Shown piece by piece: positions 43,480 through 53,156 of a stretch of DNA of 64,000 nt (the first letter of the stretch is position 1; each line of letters opens with the position of its first letter). Source of the DNA: JAEUMD01 sp050246945 (lineage in GTDB: Bacteria > Pseudomonadota > Alphaproteobacteria > Rhizobiales > Hyphomicrobiaceae); assembly GCA_050246945.1 (NCBI GenBank), contig JBFWVC010000001.1, forward strand, positions 1 to 64,000. Reading direction: 5' to 3'. The notes beneath the pieces are model-generated. The model saw nothing but the letters and a program-made list of their open reading frames with translations. It was not told where the DNA came from and did no database searches. Made by a program: the position numbers and the translations under genes.

Positions 43480-46400
43480 CGTCGAACTCGCTAACACGGC
43501 CGGATTGCTTTCTGACAATCTTCAGCGCGTTTTTCACGAGCTCCCTGTCGTCCGCGCCACGGGGGCCACGGCCGAGACCGAGCGCCGGAACGAACCGACC
43601 CGCCTCATCGATATCCCGGAGCGATGTCATCGGCTTCTGACCGACGGGTGCGTTATCCCAAAAATCGCTTAGGCGGGTCGTGCCGTACTGAGTGCGAAAC
43701 TCGTCGGTAAGACGCTTCGACATATCGCGGATGCTGCCCTCGTAGTATTCGGCATGCGGCGCGGCGCCGAGATGTGCAGAGCCTCTGCCGGCCACGCCGA
43801 CAGCTGCAACGGCAAAATCCATGAAATCCTTGGATGCTCCGGGCAGCAGGGATGTGACGAGCTTGCTGACGTCGCTTACGGTCTCGAAGACCGGGGCGCG
43901 CGACTTTTGGTCGGAAGGCTCGTCTATGAATAGCTTCTGTTCGGCCCAGCCGCTAAGCCACGCTTGAAACAAGCTCGTGAGAACGCGATCATGCGCACTC
44001 GCGGCCCATCTCGTGATGGCCGGGGGAGCAATCATCCTTTCAAGGAAGCGGTTGAAGACATCATGGGTCTCGACGATGTAGCGGTCGCGCCGCGCGTGGG
44101 GCGTCGGGACCAGGAGGCAAAAGCCGACATGGGTCCGGCCTACACGCGAGGATGCCTGAATAAACTCAGCTATATCGCTCGGCATACCCGCAAAAAACAT
44201 CGCGTTGAATTTATCGACATCGACGCCGTGCGAGATGGCGGACGTGGCCACAATATTGCGGAGGCTCTGGTCGAGCGGGGGAAGCTCATCGCCGGGGCGA
44301 TAGTCTCCCTCGGCCTTGCGCATAATCCCCTGAATCTGCGCGACGTCGACACCGCCGGATATTAGATCGTTATGGAATTGCCGAAGCGGACGGTCGTAGC
44401 GCCGGTGGAATTTTGCGACTTCCTCGCGAAAGGCGTCGATGACCTGATCGCCGCCCTTCTTGTTGGTCACATACGTAAGGGAGATGCGAAAGAGATCGAG
44501 AAGGCTCGCCATCGCATCGGGGGCCTTCGCGCACTCCGCGATCGCGCGGGCATGCATGTCATGAAGCGGGGTAGCTGGCGAGAGCGACGCTACGATCCTC
44601 TCAGCGGCAGCTTGTCTTCTGGTCGCATCCTGAAAATCGGACCAGAGCTCTGTGATGGCGAGGTGATATGCCGAAAGCACGTTGACTGTTGTTACCGTAT
44701 GGTTCTTGCCGTTCGTCATGATGGATGCGTAGACGCGCATCCAAGGGGCTTCGATCTCCGGTGCCCTGGCTGAATTTCCACCGAGATTGGCGCGGTTCGG
44801 ATTCACAGCCCGCGCGGGAACGGCGTAAAAGGAACGGTATATGGATGGGCCCGGATAAGGGAAATGCATGTGCCGGCGCTGATAGAGCGCGCCGAATTGC
44901 TGTTGCGGCACGCTCACGGTTGCGGTGGCGGCGACGACCTTCGCCAGCCGGGGCGGGTGCTTCCCGAAAGGACTGCGGGCAACGCGGCCACCCAGCAACT
45001 GCGCCGCTCGGTAGAAGATCTGCTCAAGCATCGTCTCGAACAGGCCGGCAAATGTGCCGAGGCTTTCTTCGAGGAGATGCGCCTCGTCCTGGATGATCAA
45101 CGAGGGGAAGGGGTCGTGGAAGATTTCGGCGCGGCCTTCATATGCGGGGGCAACTTCTTCGCAGTTATTTGCGGCGGCTCCATCCTTGAGCATCTTTCGT
45201 GAAGGGATGATAAGCGCGCCGGAGTCGCGCTCGCGCCAGCGCGCAAAGCCAAACATCCCCATGACCCGATTAATGGTCGCGGGATGCTGGCCGATCAGCG
45301 CAAGCTTGTCGATGACACCAAGCAGTATGGATGGGGCATGGCGATAGATATCGCGGTCTATGATGAGAAGCGGAAGCTGACTTGAGCCGGTTCGCTTGTT
45401 CCAGTCACAACTTTCATTGAAGCAGAAAATGCCAATCTCGTCCTCAAGCCCGCTCGTTATGCGCCGCAGTCCCGTCGGCTCGTCGCAGATCGGGCATTTC
45501 GGGATCTTATTGAAGGATTCGTTGACCGACTCGTAGTCGGAGCCAAGTCTTGCATCGTTCTTGTGCTTGGTGTCGTTGCGGTCGGGAACCGGTTCGAGAC
45601 GGTCATCGTCCGATCGGTTGGGCGTGTTGCCGCTTCCAACCCAGAAGCCGATTTCGAACGGTGATCCGCCAAGCTTTGCATCGCGTCTGACGAACTCCGC
45701 GCGCATGATAATCGAGATCAGGCGCTGCGCCTGCTGAAGCGTAAGAAGCCGCAACGGGTATCGAACGAGCGCGGTAACGCCGAGATGCTTCCCGCGCATT
45801 CTGTCGAGGAAGAGATTGAAGACCAGCAAACCAAAGAACGCCTCTGACTTGCCGCCGCCTGTAGGAAAGTAAAGAAGGGTAGCAGTTTCCTCGTCGAAGT
45901 CCGGGTCGAACCACGGTGCCTTGGCGTATTCCTGCATCCGCGAGCTGATGGTCGGAATGTGGGCGAGGACGAAGGCGAGCTGGAAGAGCCGCCAGCCCTT
46001 GATGCCCCGCTGAGTGCCGACATCCCGGAAAGTTCGGTTAAGAAGGCGCCAGGCCTTGTACGGCGCGCTCTCTAACGCGGCCGGATCGCTCTTGAAAGAT
46101 GCGTAGGATGTCTCCAGCAGGGCGATGCCAAGCTCGATTCGATCGGCTTCGCGCCCGTAGGCGGCCAGATCGTCCTGGAACTTGGCGGTTTCACGGTCTG
46201 CTTCATCCTGCGTTTCCGCACCGCGTGCCGGATCGAGTGTCGCACGCTCATTGGCAATCCAGTCGCGATACGTTGCCGGAATTCGGCGCAGAACCGCGGG
46301 GTCGAATTGATCGGCCGCCAGCTCCTCGAATGCCATCGGAACATTGTCGATCTGCGACGGCACCAAACGCGGCTGGTTGTACCGGGGCATCCACGTCGTA

Positions 46401-47677
46401 CGGAGCGTCGTCCGATCCCCGGCATCCGCTTCAATGACGCCGCAGTTGATGCCGATGGCGGGATAGGAAAGAAAATCCCTGAAGCGGTAGGACGGTTCTA
46501 CCCGGTCAAGTTTGAGACGCCGGTGAGCGCGGGTCGGCAAATCGAGCGCAAGCGAAACCTGGTGAATAGCGTGTTCGTACCGGTGTCTCTTTCTCTTGCC
46601 GACCTCCTCATTGTTGTTCTCAAGCATGACGCGGAGGTTGCTTCGGGCGCGGTCCCGTAGATCTGGCTCGACCTGCAGGATAAGAGAAAGGCCGCTCATG
46701 TCTGGTGCCAGATCATCCACCGGCGGATTGGTCTTGCGCTGCTCGTTAAGAAAAGCGTCCCATGCGGCTTCGTTGCGGAAATTGCTTGGCCTGATCGTTG
46801 CCCTGCGATAGGCCCAGTTCTGCCCATCCTCGGATTTGATCCAGGCATCGACGGTATCGCGGATCAGCTTTCTCAGAGAGACGAGCCAGTCTGCGACCAC
46901 TGCCGCAGTCTTTTCCTTTTCCGCAAGATCGACGGTGAGAGGCGCGGGGACTATAGGCAGACGCCACCATTTCTGAGGAATATCAATCTCCTGGGCAGCA
47001 GCATCGGTCTTATAGTCATAGCGACCACGGCTGATGACGAGCTGATCCTCCTTCTTCTCGTCGACACCCTCAGCCTTTTCTCCCCCGGCATCACTATTTG
47101 CGCCGTCCTGCTCTTCGTCGGCAATCCAGGCCTCAGGCGATATCTCGACGCCGTGAGTGGCGAGAAGCTCCCGGTATATCTCTTGCTGGATTTCGCGGCG
47201 CTTGCGCCGCTGGTCTTCGGGCTTTGCATCCTCCGCCTGCATGGTCTCCTTGAGGCGGGGTTTCATCTCATCGCGGATATGCGCCTCGACGTCCTTTTTT
47301 AGCGGCGGGTTGGGAAAAAGGTCATGCGAAGGCTCGGTGAGCTCAGCCCAGGTCGGCATAGCGCGCACATATATGGAAAAACATACGGTGACGGTGACCG
47401 GCACGGATTCCTGCGCGGCGATCTGGCAATCAAGGCCGTGAGTGCAGACGTGGATGTCAGAGGTTTCGTCAACGCCGTTTTCGGAATAGCGAGGCAGCAG
47501 GAAGCCTGACACGTAACGGAGAGATGGCTTTGCGCCATACACGTATCGGCCCTCGTCTCCGCTCCCACTAACGCGCTGAAATACGAGGTTCAGAAGTGCG
47601 TCGGTCAGCGCCTCCTTGGCGTCGTCGAGGTAAGGCCGGAGAGGCGACGGCGGTGATCTGAAGTCGATTAGCTTCAT
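43460..47677 (-). CDS. drmA: DrmA-like superfamily-2 helicase
   Basis: The 1405-residue protein has Walker A FPTGGGKSEAFF (GKS at about 609-611), DEAH in LIIQDEAHLLEESLG (about 864-867), motif III AATATVSVP and a C-terminal helicase lobe with SAISHGVDVDKFNAMFF and QASSRVGRTHVGF. A cysteine pair group lies at CPICDE and CFNESC (about 728-757). The long N-terminal 600 residues fit the DISARM DrmA. It overlaps its upstream neighbour by 4 bases. Confidence 0.88.
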   Translation of the reverse strand: MKLIDFRSPPSPLRPYLDDAKEALTDALLNLVFQRVSGSGDEGRYVYGAKPSLRYVSGFLLPRYSENGVDETSDIHVCTHGLDCQIAAQESVPVTVTVCFSIYVRAMPTWAELTEPSHDLFPNPPLKKDVEAHIRDEMKPRLKETMQAEDAKPEDQRRKRREIQQEIYRELLATHGVEISPEAWIADEEQDGANSDAGGEKAEGVDEKKEDQLVISRGRYDYKTDAAAQEIDIPQKWWRLPIVPAPLTVDLAEKEKTAAVVADWLVSLRKLIRDTVDAWIKSEDGQNWAYRRATIRPSNFRNEAAWDAFLNEQRKTNPPVDDLAPDMSGLSLILQVEPDLRDRARSNLRVMLENNNEEVGKRKRHRYEHAIHQVSLALDLPTRAHRRLKLDRVEPSYRFRDFLSYPAIGINCGVIEADAGDRTTLRTTWMPRYNQPRLVPSQIDNVPMAFEELAADQFDPAVLRRIPATYRDWIANERATLDPARGAETQDEADRETAKFQDDLAAYGREADRIELGIALLETSYASFKSDPAALESAPYKAWRLLNRTFRDVGTQRGIKGWRLFQLAFVLAHIPTISSRMQEYAKAPWFDPDFDEETATLLYFPTGGGKSEAFFGLLVFNLFLDRMRGKHLGVTALVRYPLRLLTLQQAQRLISIIMRAEFVRRDAKLGGSPFEIGFWVGSGNTPNRSDDDRLEPVPDRNDTKHKNDARLGSDYESVNESFNKIPKCPICDEPTGLRRITSGLEDEIGIFCFNESCDWNKRTGSSQLPLLIIDRDIYRHAPSILLGVIDKLALIGQHPATINRVMGMFGFARWRERDSGALIIPSRKMLKDGAAANNCEEVAPAYEGRAEIFHDPFPSLIIQDEAHLLEESLGTFAGLFETMLEQIFYRAAQLLGGRVARSPFGKHPPRLAKVVAATATVSVPQQQFGALYQRRHMHFPYPGPSIYRSFYAVPARAVNPNRANLGGNSARAPEIEAPWMRVYASIMTNGKNHTVTTVNVLSAYHLAITELWSDFQDATRRQAAAERIVASLSPATPLHDMHARAIAECAKAPDAMASLLDLFRISLTYVTNKKGGDQVIDAFREEVAKFHRRYDRPLRQFHNDLISGGVDVAQIQGIMRKAEGDYRPGDELPPLDQSLRNIVATSAISHGVDVDKFNAMFFAGMPSDIAEFIQASSRVGRTHVGFCLLVPTPHARRDRYIVETHDVFNRFLERMIAPPAITRWAASAHDRVLTSLFQAWLSGWAEQKLFIDEPSDQKSRAPVFETVSDVSKLVTSLLPGASKDFMDFAVAAVGVAGRGSAHLGAAPHAEYYEGSIRDMSKRLTDEFRTQYGTTRLSDFWDNAPVGQKPMTSLRDIDEAGRFVPALGLGRGPRGADDRELVKNALKIVRKQSGRVSEFDDEDGEG

Positions 47678-50301
47678 GGACTTTCGGCCTCACGATCATT
47701 GGCGGTGACGGTAACCACATGGTTTTCAGCGGTTTCATAGATGCGCCAGACTTCCTGGCGGCGTTCGGGTGGCAGGAACGCGGCGGTGCCGAGGGGGTCG
47801 ATCAGGATACCCATGAAGACCTGGTGGAAAGCGGCACCGTTCCGGATGCGCATGGACCGGGTCCAGAAGACGCCAAGGTCCCAATAGTGCCGTGCCACGT
47901 CGTCGCTGATTCCCAATGCTTTCATCATGACTGCAAAATGCCTTCTTACGCGGGGCGCTTGCGGCCGCACCTTGTCGCGCCTAGCATCGATCAGATCGGA
48001 GACATCGATCCAGCTTCTGATTGCCTGCTGGCCCGGCAACTGGAGAGCAGGATCAAGTGCAAGCATTCGATCCCGCAGAGCGATTGCCTTGTTCGTCATG
48101 TCTGGGCCGGGAAGGCGTGATGCTGCCTGCGCCACGTCGCGATGATAAAGAACGAGGATGTCGGATGCCTTGGCGGCCAGTTGAAGCTTGTCGCGGGCAG
48201 ATTCGACGAAATCTGGCGTAAAGACGCAGATCTGATCTCCCTCTTGCAACCCTGAGGCCTCGCAACGGGTGAAGACCTGCAGCGCATCGGGGTCGTATCG
48301 CGCAAACTCCGAACCGTCGAAGGCGCGGATTTTCATGCCGCCGGATGTCGACAGAATGCGCGTGCGCCCCGAACCCGGTGCAGCGATCGAGGTGAGGTCA
48401 AGCATTCCGATTTTCGGCAGGGGCGGTGCGGCATCGAGATCCGGAAGGTCGATCCTCCTCCCCTTGAGGACGCGCTCAAGTTCAGCGGCGATCGCTTCGA
48501 GCCTAGCGCGAACTTCGTCGATCCCATCGAGTTCAAGCAGCACGCGTGCTCGCCGCAAGGTGCTTTCCACCCGTGCCAGATGGGTCAGTACCACAAGAGA
48601 TTTTGGCAGATTGGCACGGGTAAACATCCCGAGCAGATCATCGGCTCCGGGCTCCATGAAGATGATGCGATCGAATTGTGCGTCCGCGGCACCGAGCGCT
48701 TCGACCGCCTCGCGGCGATCAACGAGAAAAAGAGAGGTGCCAATACGAGGGCGTAGTGAGGAAAGGGAGTCGTCCTCCTCCAGGCGCCATTCTGCGAAGC
48801 CCCGCAGGAGTTCGCTTGAGAAGACGACAAGGGTTCGTCCGCCGGCTTCCGCGGCATGCAGGAGACACTTGTCGAATAGAGCACAGCCAGGATTGTTGGA
48901 TTCCGCTGCGGCGAAGAGCTTATCGATGGCCGTCAAGAAATGTGAAAGGTCATTCTGGTTGGCGCCAGCGAGGCCGTCTCGCAGCGCCGCTTTGATCTTG
49001 CCGCGCGGAGCGTATCGATCATAGCGAGCGAGGATGGCCTGACATTCGAAACGCTCGTAATTCTCCTCTGCGAACTCGATCAATTGCTTGGGATATCCAG
49101 GAATACCAATCAGGTTCTGGATCGCGTACATCGCATCGGTGACAGCACTCGCCAGCTCTTCATCACCATTATCGATAAGGCGCCTGCGGAGCTTGTATCC
49201 GAAATCCGCTATGCTCAGAACTTCTCCGCCATATGCCTCTACGACGATGTGGGGAGCCGGGCCGCCTTCGATAGTGTCCGTCGCAACAAGATCTGAACTT
49301 GGTGTCAGGATGACTTTCGCGGCGGCGGGCTGTCTATTGTCGGGACTCTTATTGCGGCGGACGTCATACCGCTTGAGACTTTCCCATCGCAGCGTCTGCA
49401 AGACAAAGGCGTCGTCGGTCAGCGCGAGGATTGGCGGTGCGTTGTCTCCGTAGAAATCGCCGACGGTCGCACAGAACTTGGTGACACGTTGGCGCCAGGC
49501 ATCGTGGCCGAGCCTGTTGCGTGCCCTTCGGGTGAGATCCAGCAAAATGATGTCGGGGTGCCGGCCGCCGTGTTTTGGATCGAGCCCGCCTTCCCGCCAA
49601 AGTGCGATCCGGACAGCGTCTGCATGGATGCCGTACATGAAAAATGGCGAGTTCTCGGGATTGGAGACAACATTGACGTGTTCGGTGCTTCCGATCCAGG
49701 TGTGGTTACGGAGACGGCGAAGGAACTGGTCGTGGTAGGACTTAAGCGCATTTCCCGTGATACCGATCTGCGGGGTAATTTCGTAAAGAGAGGGATGAAT
49801 AAGGCGCGGGTTGCGCTCAAGGGCTTTTCGGGTGCGCTTGTAGCTCTTTCCGTTGCCGACATGCTTTAGGCTGTGAAGAGCCAGCACATAGGGGTAGGCT
49901 CGGTCTTTCCTGTTCGTACAGATCCGTTGCAGAGGGAGAGAAACCTTCCTGACCAGCTCATCGCGATCCGCGAGCAATGTTCGTTGCGTCGCCCCTACGT
50001 TCTGGCTCCAGGGAAAGTAGATCGTCGCCAATCCCTCTGTGTCGACATTCGCGAGGCGATTGAGAGCGGCCAGGGCATGGAAGATGGCTACGCCATCAAG
50101 CCTGTGGGGCCAGAGCAAGATGGCTTCGCTGTTGCCACCGGCGATTACGCGCTCCAGGGCAGCGATGACGTCTTGAGCAGCCGGGCCAAGGCACTCACGC
50201 GCTTCGCTGCCCACCCTGCGCCACAATTCCGGACTCCGCGGCGGCTCCGGCGATTTGCCGGCGGCGTTAGAAGGCACCGCTGATAGAGTCAAAGACATCA
50301 C
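47674..50301 (-). CDS. Unassigned 875-aa protein of the DISARM-like operon
   Basis: The 875-residue protein lies between the methylase and DrmA. It has ILLWPHRLDGVAIFHALAAL and ATIYFPWSQNVGATQ near the N-terminus, DRIIFMEPGADDLLGMFT and RVESTLRRARVLLELDGI in the middle, and DILVLYHRDVAQAASRLPG and FHQVFMGILIDPLGTAAF near the end. No Walker A or DEAD box is visible; the order suggests a degenerate helicase-like fold. In position it could replace DrmD or DrmE. I could not identify its family. It overlaps both neighbours by 4 bases. Confidence 0.7.
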   Translation of the reverse strand: MMSLTLSAVPSNAAGKSPEPPRSPELWRRVGSEARECLGPAAQDVIAALERVIAGGNSEAILLWPHRLDGVAIFHALAALNRLANVDTEGLATIYFPWSQNVGATQRTLLADRDELVRKVSLPLQRICTNRKDRAYPYVLALHSLKHVGNGKSYKRTRKALERNPRLIHPSLYEITPQIGITGNALKSYHDQFLRRLRNHTWIGSTEHVNVVSNPENSPFFMYGIHADAVRIALWREGGLDPKHGGRHPDIILLDLTRRARNRLGHDAWRQRVTKFCATVGDFYGDNAPPILALTDDAFVLQTLRWESLKRYDVRRNKSPDNRQPAAAKVILTPSSDLVATDTIEGGPAPHIVVEAYGGEVLSIADFGYKLRRRLIDNGDEELASAVTDAMYAIQNLIGIPGYPKQLIEFAEENYERFECQAILARYDRYAPRGKIKAALRDGLAGANQNDLSHFLTAIDKLFAAAESNNPGCALFDKCLLHAAEAGGRTLVVFSSELLRGFAEWRLEEDDSLSSLRPRIGTSLFLVDRREAVEALGAADAQFDRIIFMEPGADDLLGMFTRANLPKSLVVLTHLARVESTLRRARVLLELDGIDEVRARLEAIAAELERVLKGRRIDLPDLDAAPPLPKIGMLDLTSIAAPGSGRTRILSTSGGMKIRAFDGSEFARYDPDALQVFTRCEASGLQEGDQICVFTPDFVESARDKLQLAAKASDILVLYHRDVAQAASRLPGPDMTNKAIALRDRMLALDPALQLPGQQAIRSWIDVSDLIDARRDKVRPQAPRVRRHFAVMMKALGISDDVARHYWDLGVFWTRSMRIRNGAAFHQVFMGILIDPLGTAAFLPPERRQEVWRIYETAENHVVTVTANDREAESP

Positions 50302-51998
50302 GAAGACCCCTTGCTGTCAGGAACCGAGCGCTCATAAGCAAGCTCAGCGTTCTGCTCGTCTTCGGAAGTCGCCTTGAACAAGCTCTTAACGAGCTCGGGA
50401 GACGGGAGTGGCAATTCGCGAAGCGCCTTGGTGGAGACGCTTACGGTTCCCGAGATTCGGCGAAAGCGTGAATCGACCGCGGCGGTATTGATCAGCCGGC
50501 ACAGCTTGGAGATCGGGACGACCTGCTCAGCTTGCGGGTCCGGGAGGATGAGGATCGTATGGTTCTCTGAGACGAACCCTCGACCGCCTGGAACGCGCGC
50601 TTTGCGAACGAGACCGGCAACCAGCCGTCTCTTTTGGCGGCGATTGGTCGTGCGCTGAAGGATAATCGCATCGGTCGTTACGACCGCTGTGGTTGGCCCC
50701 GTAAGTTTGACAAATCCGATGCGTCCATCGGACGGCATGTCGTGACTTGGCTCGCAGAGAGCGTTCGCACGTACATTGTGGGCCCAATATAGCGGCACTT
50801 CGTTACGCCTGGGCTTCTTGCCGATGCGATACCGGTCCTGCTCCCGGTTCCAGACAAAATATCCAGTCTTCGTGATGTAGCCGTAGTCGGACAGGGTGGC
50901 AAAGCCATCGCGGAAATATTCGCCCTGAGATGTCCCATCCGGAAGCGCCCAAATGCGACCGCTCGGCGCTGCGGGGAGTTCAATAGTACCCAGATCGACT
51001 GGCTTTCGGTCAACCGTAAGCAGAGAGCTCCGCGGCAGCTCTACAGGTTGGGGAGGGCCCTTCTTTCGCAGCAGCAAGATGCCCACGTCGTAGAGAACAT
51101 CTACAAAGACATCGCTGCGCTTGTCGATAAGATCGAGGCGCAGAACGTGCGTCGTTTCGAGGATGTGCTCCCGAAGCGCGGCAAAGTATGAGCCTCCAAC
51201 GAACGATATCGGGATGATGAGACAGATCAGGCCTCCCGGCCGCGTGTCGCGGATAGCGAGCTCCACGAACAAGGCGTAGAGATTCACATAGCTTTCGCTG
51301 ATGACAGTGGAAAACAGTGAAAGAATCTTCTTGGATGGGCGGTAGACTCTTCCGTAGGGCGGATTGGCAACGACGGCGTCATAAAGCTCTTGCGGTGCCG
51401 GCCGTTTGAGCGAGTTGCCTTGTGCAATCGAGACGGACCAGGGCGCGCTCCGCGCGCCAAGCTCAGCCTTGAGCGCGTCCCTCATCAAGATTTCGGACAG
51501 GCGCGCGAGCCGGGGCTCAATCTCAGCACCCGAGAGCGTTTTCTCGATGATGGCAAGGATTTGGGATGCAGAATCGCCTTTGGCGCGTGCCGCTTTCGCG
51601 ATGCGAGCGGCGAGCGGGACGAGAAAGGCGGCACCACCCGATGCAGGATCGTGAATACGGTCGATACCCGGCCGCAGTCCGGCGGCCTGCATAATGTCGA
51701 TGACATACTCGGCAAGGTAGGGCGGCGTGAAGTAAGCGGCCAAACGCCGGCGGCGTTCTTTCGGCATCAAGAGGGCGTAGAGACTGGACACCCAATAGTG
51801 CTTTTCTTCGGAAGGCAGCCCCGCGAAGAAAGCGCGGACGACAGGATCTGCCATGCGGCCCGCGATGATGGCCTTGCACGCCTGAAGAGGTGTCATCGGC
51901 GAGCGCCCGACAGCAGCGACCACCGTCCTCAGCTCTCGCAGTCGTCTGCAAAGCTGATGATTGATATCGTCGATATCTTTTACGGCCCCCGCGCGCAT
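50298..51998 (-). CDS. N6-adenine DNA methyltransferase
   Basis: The 566-residue protein has motif X-like AAYFTPPYLAEYVIDIMQAA, motif I HDPASGGAAFLVPLAAR and motif IV VVANPPYGRVYRP (NPPY, about 212-215), typical of gamma-type N6-adenine methyltransferases. AAAGGGA lies 5 bases before ATG 51998. As first gene of the operon it would protect host DNA from the DISARM-like machinery. It is much smaller than class 1 DrmMI as I recall it, and not a cytosine enzyme as in class 2. Confidence 0.85.
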   Translation of the reverse strand: MRAGAVKDIDDINHQLCRRLRELRTVVAAVGRSPMTPLQACKAIIAGRMADPVVRAFFAGLPSEEKHYWVSSLYALLMPKERRRRLAAYFTPPYLAEYVIDIMQAAGLRPGIDRIHDPASGGAAFLVPLAARIAKAARAKGDSASQILAIIEKTLSGAEIEPRLARLSEILMRDALKAELGARSAPWSVSIAQGNSLKRPAPQELYDAVVANPPYGRVYRPSKKILSLFSTVISESYVNLYALFVELAIRDTRPGGLICLIIPISFVGGSYFAALREHILETTHVLRLDLIDKRSDVFVDVLYDVGILLLRKKGPPQPVELPRSSLLTVDRKPVDLGTIELPAAPSGRIWALPDGTSQGEYFRDGFATLSDYGYITKTGYFVWNREQDRYRIGKKPRRNEVPLYWAHNVRANALCEPSHDMPSDGRIGFVKLTGPTTAVVTTDAIILQRTTNRRQKRRLVAGLVRKARVPGGRGFVSENHTILILPDPQAEQVVPISKLCRLINTAAVDSRFRRISGTVSVSTKALRELPLPSPELVKSLFKATSEDEQNAELAYERSVPDSKGSS

Positions 51999-52036
51999 AA
52001 AATCCCTTTAGTATTCTGTCGTTTCAAATGCCTCCA

Positions 52037-52234
52037 TTAGACATCTCTAGTACGCGCGCCGCGCTTCTTCGCGGGTCTTTTCCCCGCCGCCTTATGGGCC
52101 TTGACGTACTGGCGCATGAACTCCCGCAGAACCTGCGCCGCCGGACGATCTGCGGACTGGCAAGCCTCAAGGAATTCAGAACGGAGTCCACGCTCGACGC
52201 GAATGCGAATCCCTGAGTCCTTGGGGTGCTGCAT
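52037..52234 (-). CDS. Small basic ribbon-helix-helix-like protein
   Basis: The 65-residue protein from ATG 52234 has GIRIRVERGLRSEFLEACQS and AAQVLREFMRQYVKAHKAAG with a lysine/arginine-rich end. The pattern resembles ribbon-helix-helix antitoxins or regulators. It lies just upstream of the DISARM-like operon on the same strand and could regulate it. No Shine-Dalgarno is visible at this ATG; the longer upstream frame (to 52336) lacks family character. Confidence 0.5.
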   Translation of the reverse strand: MQHPKDSGIRIRVERGLRSEFLEACQSADRPAAQVLREFMRQYVKAHKAAGKRPAKKRGARTRDV

Positions 52235-52760
52235 CGGAGGAGTGTATCCAATGGATGCACAAAATGACAGCCCTTTGTGGTGATGCTTGTGGAGAGAATC
52301 CTTCTCTCTAAGGACAGGGGGCGCGCTCGTAGCCAAGCCCTCGTAAAGGTGGACGCGTAGAGAACAGCGAGCCGACGAGGATAGCAGGCCGAGTCAACAG
52401 CAGCATACATGCGCGACTAGCTGCCAAAAATTGGCGACCTGATAAGAGACGCTCAGGTGATTGATTTCCCGTAAGATACATTATCACTTCGGGTGTATCG
52501 CGTAGAAACAACTGCTTAGACGACCATTCTGATCGCCCGATCATTCCTTCGCGCCGTCGCCTTGCATGTTCGGTGATCGCAATTGCGTTCGCGGTCCGGT
52601 GGCTATTGGCGCGACGATGCCAGCCCGCTGCATCCGGTCAAGGGGCTGCCCGCACCACACTCCCTTCGGGACCGTGTTGCCCCTCTGACCGTCTGCGAAG
52701 GACGGCCCGCCAATCTCCCGCGCATGCACCTGAAACCGCAACGCGCAAGGAGATCGCGAC
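52235..52760. other. Noncoding stretch
   Basis: About 525 bases with only short frames. No gene, repeat or hairpin of note was seen apart from the ribosome binding site (AAGGAG near 52747) of the next gene. It may contain the promoter of the minus-strand genes. Confidence 0.5.
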
Positions 52761-53075
52761 GTGATTACAACATTCCCCGTCTACGAAGAGTACCGCACAG
52801 TCTGGCAGACTATCGGCATCGTCGTTCGTTGGGCACCCCGATGGCTCGGCAGTGACGATGAAGAATATTCATTCTCGCATATGGAAATCATCGCCGATGA
52901 CCGGCATCCCCTCCCCGTGACCGAAACGGGATACCGTTCCCACTTCTGCCACCCATCCGATATCGAGGCGCATGGCGGTCCGGTCAGCTTCGCCGTCGCC
53001 TGGCTGGACCACGAAGCCGGCACGCCGGAATGGCAGGCCCGGCTTGCATCCTTCCAGCAACTCTCCCTCTTCTGA
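52761..53075 (+). CDS. Hypothetical protein of mobile-element type
   Basis: The 104-residue protein starts at GTG 52761 behind AAGGAG. It has YEEYRTVWQTIGIVVRWAPR, FSHMEIIADDRHPLPVTETG and ARLASFQQLSLF. It resembles small proteins often found beside ArdC-type genes in alphaproteobacterial elements (memory, not checked). Function unknown. Confidence 0.6.
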   Translation: MITTFPVYEEYRTVWQTIGIVVRWAPRWLGSDDEEYSFSHMEIIADDRHPLPVTETGYRSHFCHPSDIEAHGGPVSFAVAWLDHEAGTPEWQARLASFQQLSLF

Positions 53076-53156
53076 GCGTTCCCGGGCCAGACCATTGTGT
53101 TCGGCAGGGTCCACCGAGACGAAGGAAACGGAGCGGTCTGCGTGCCGCTGCCTCGC

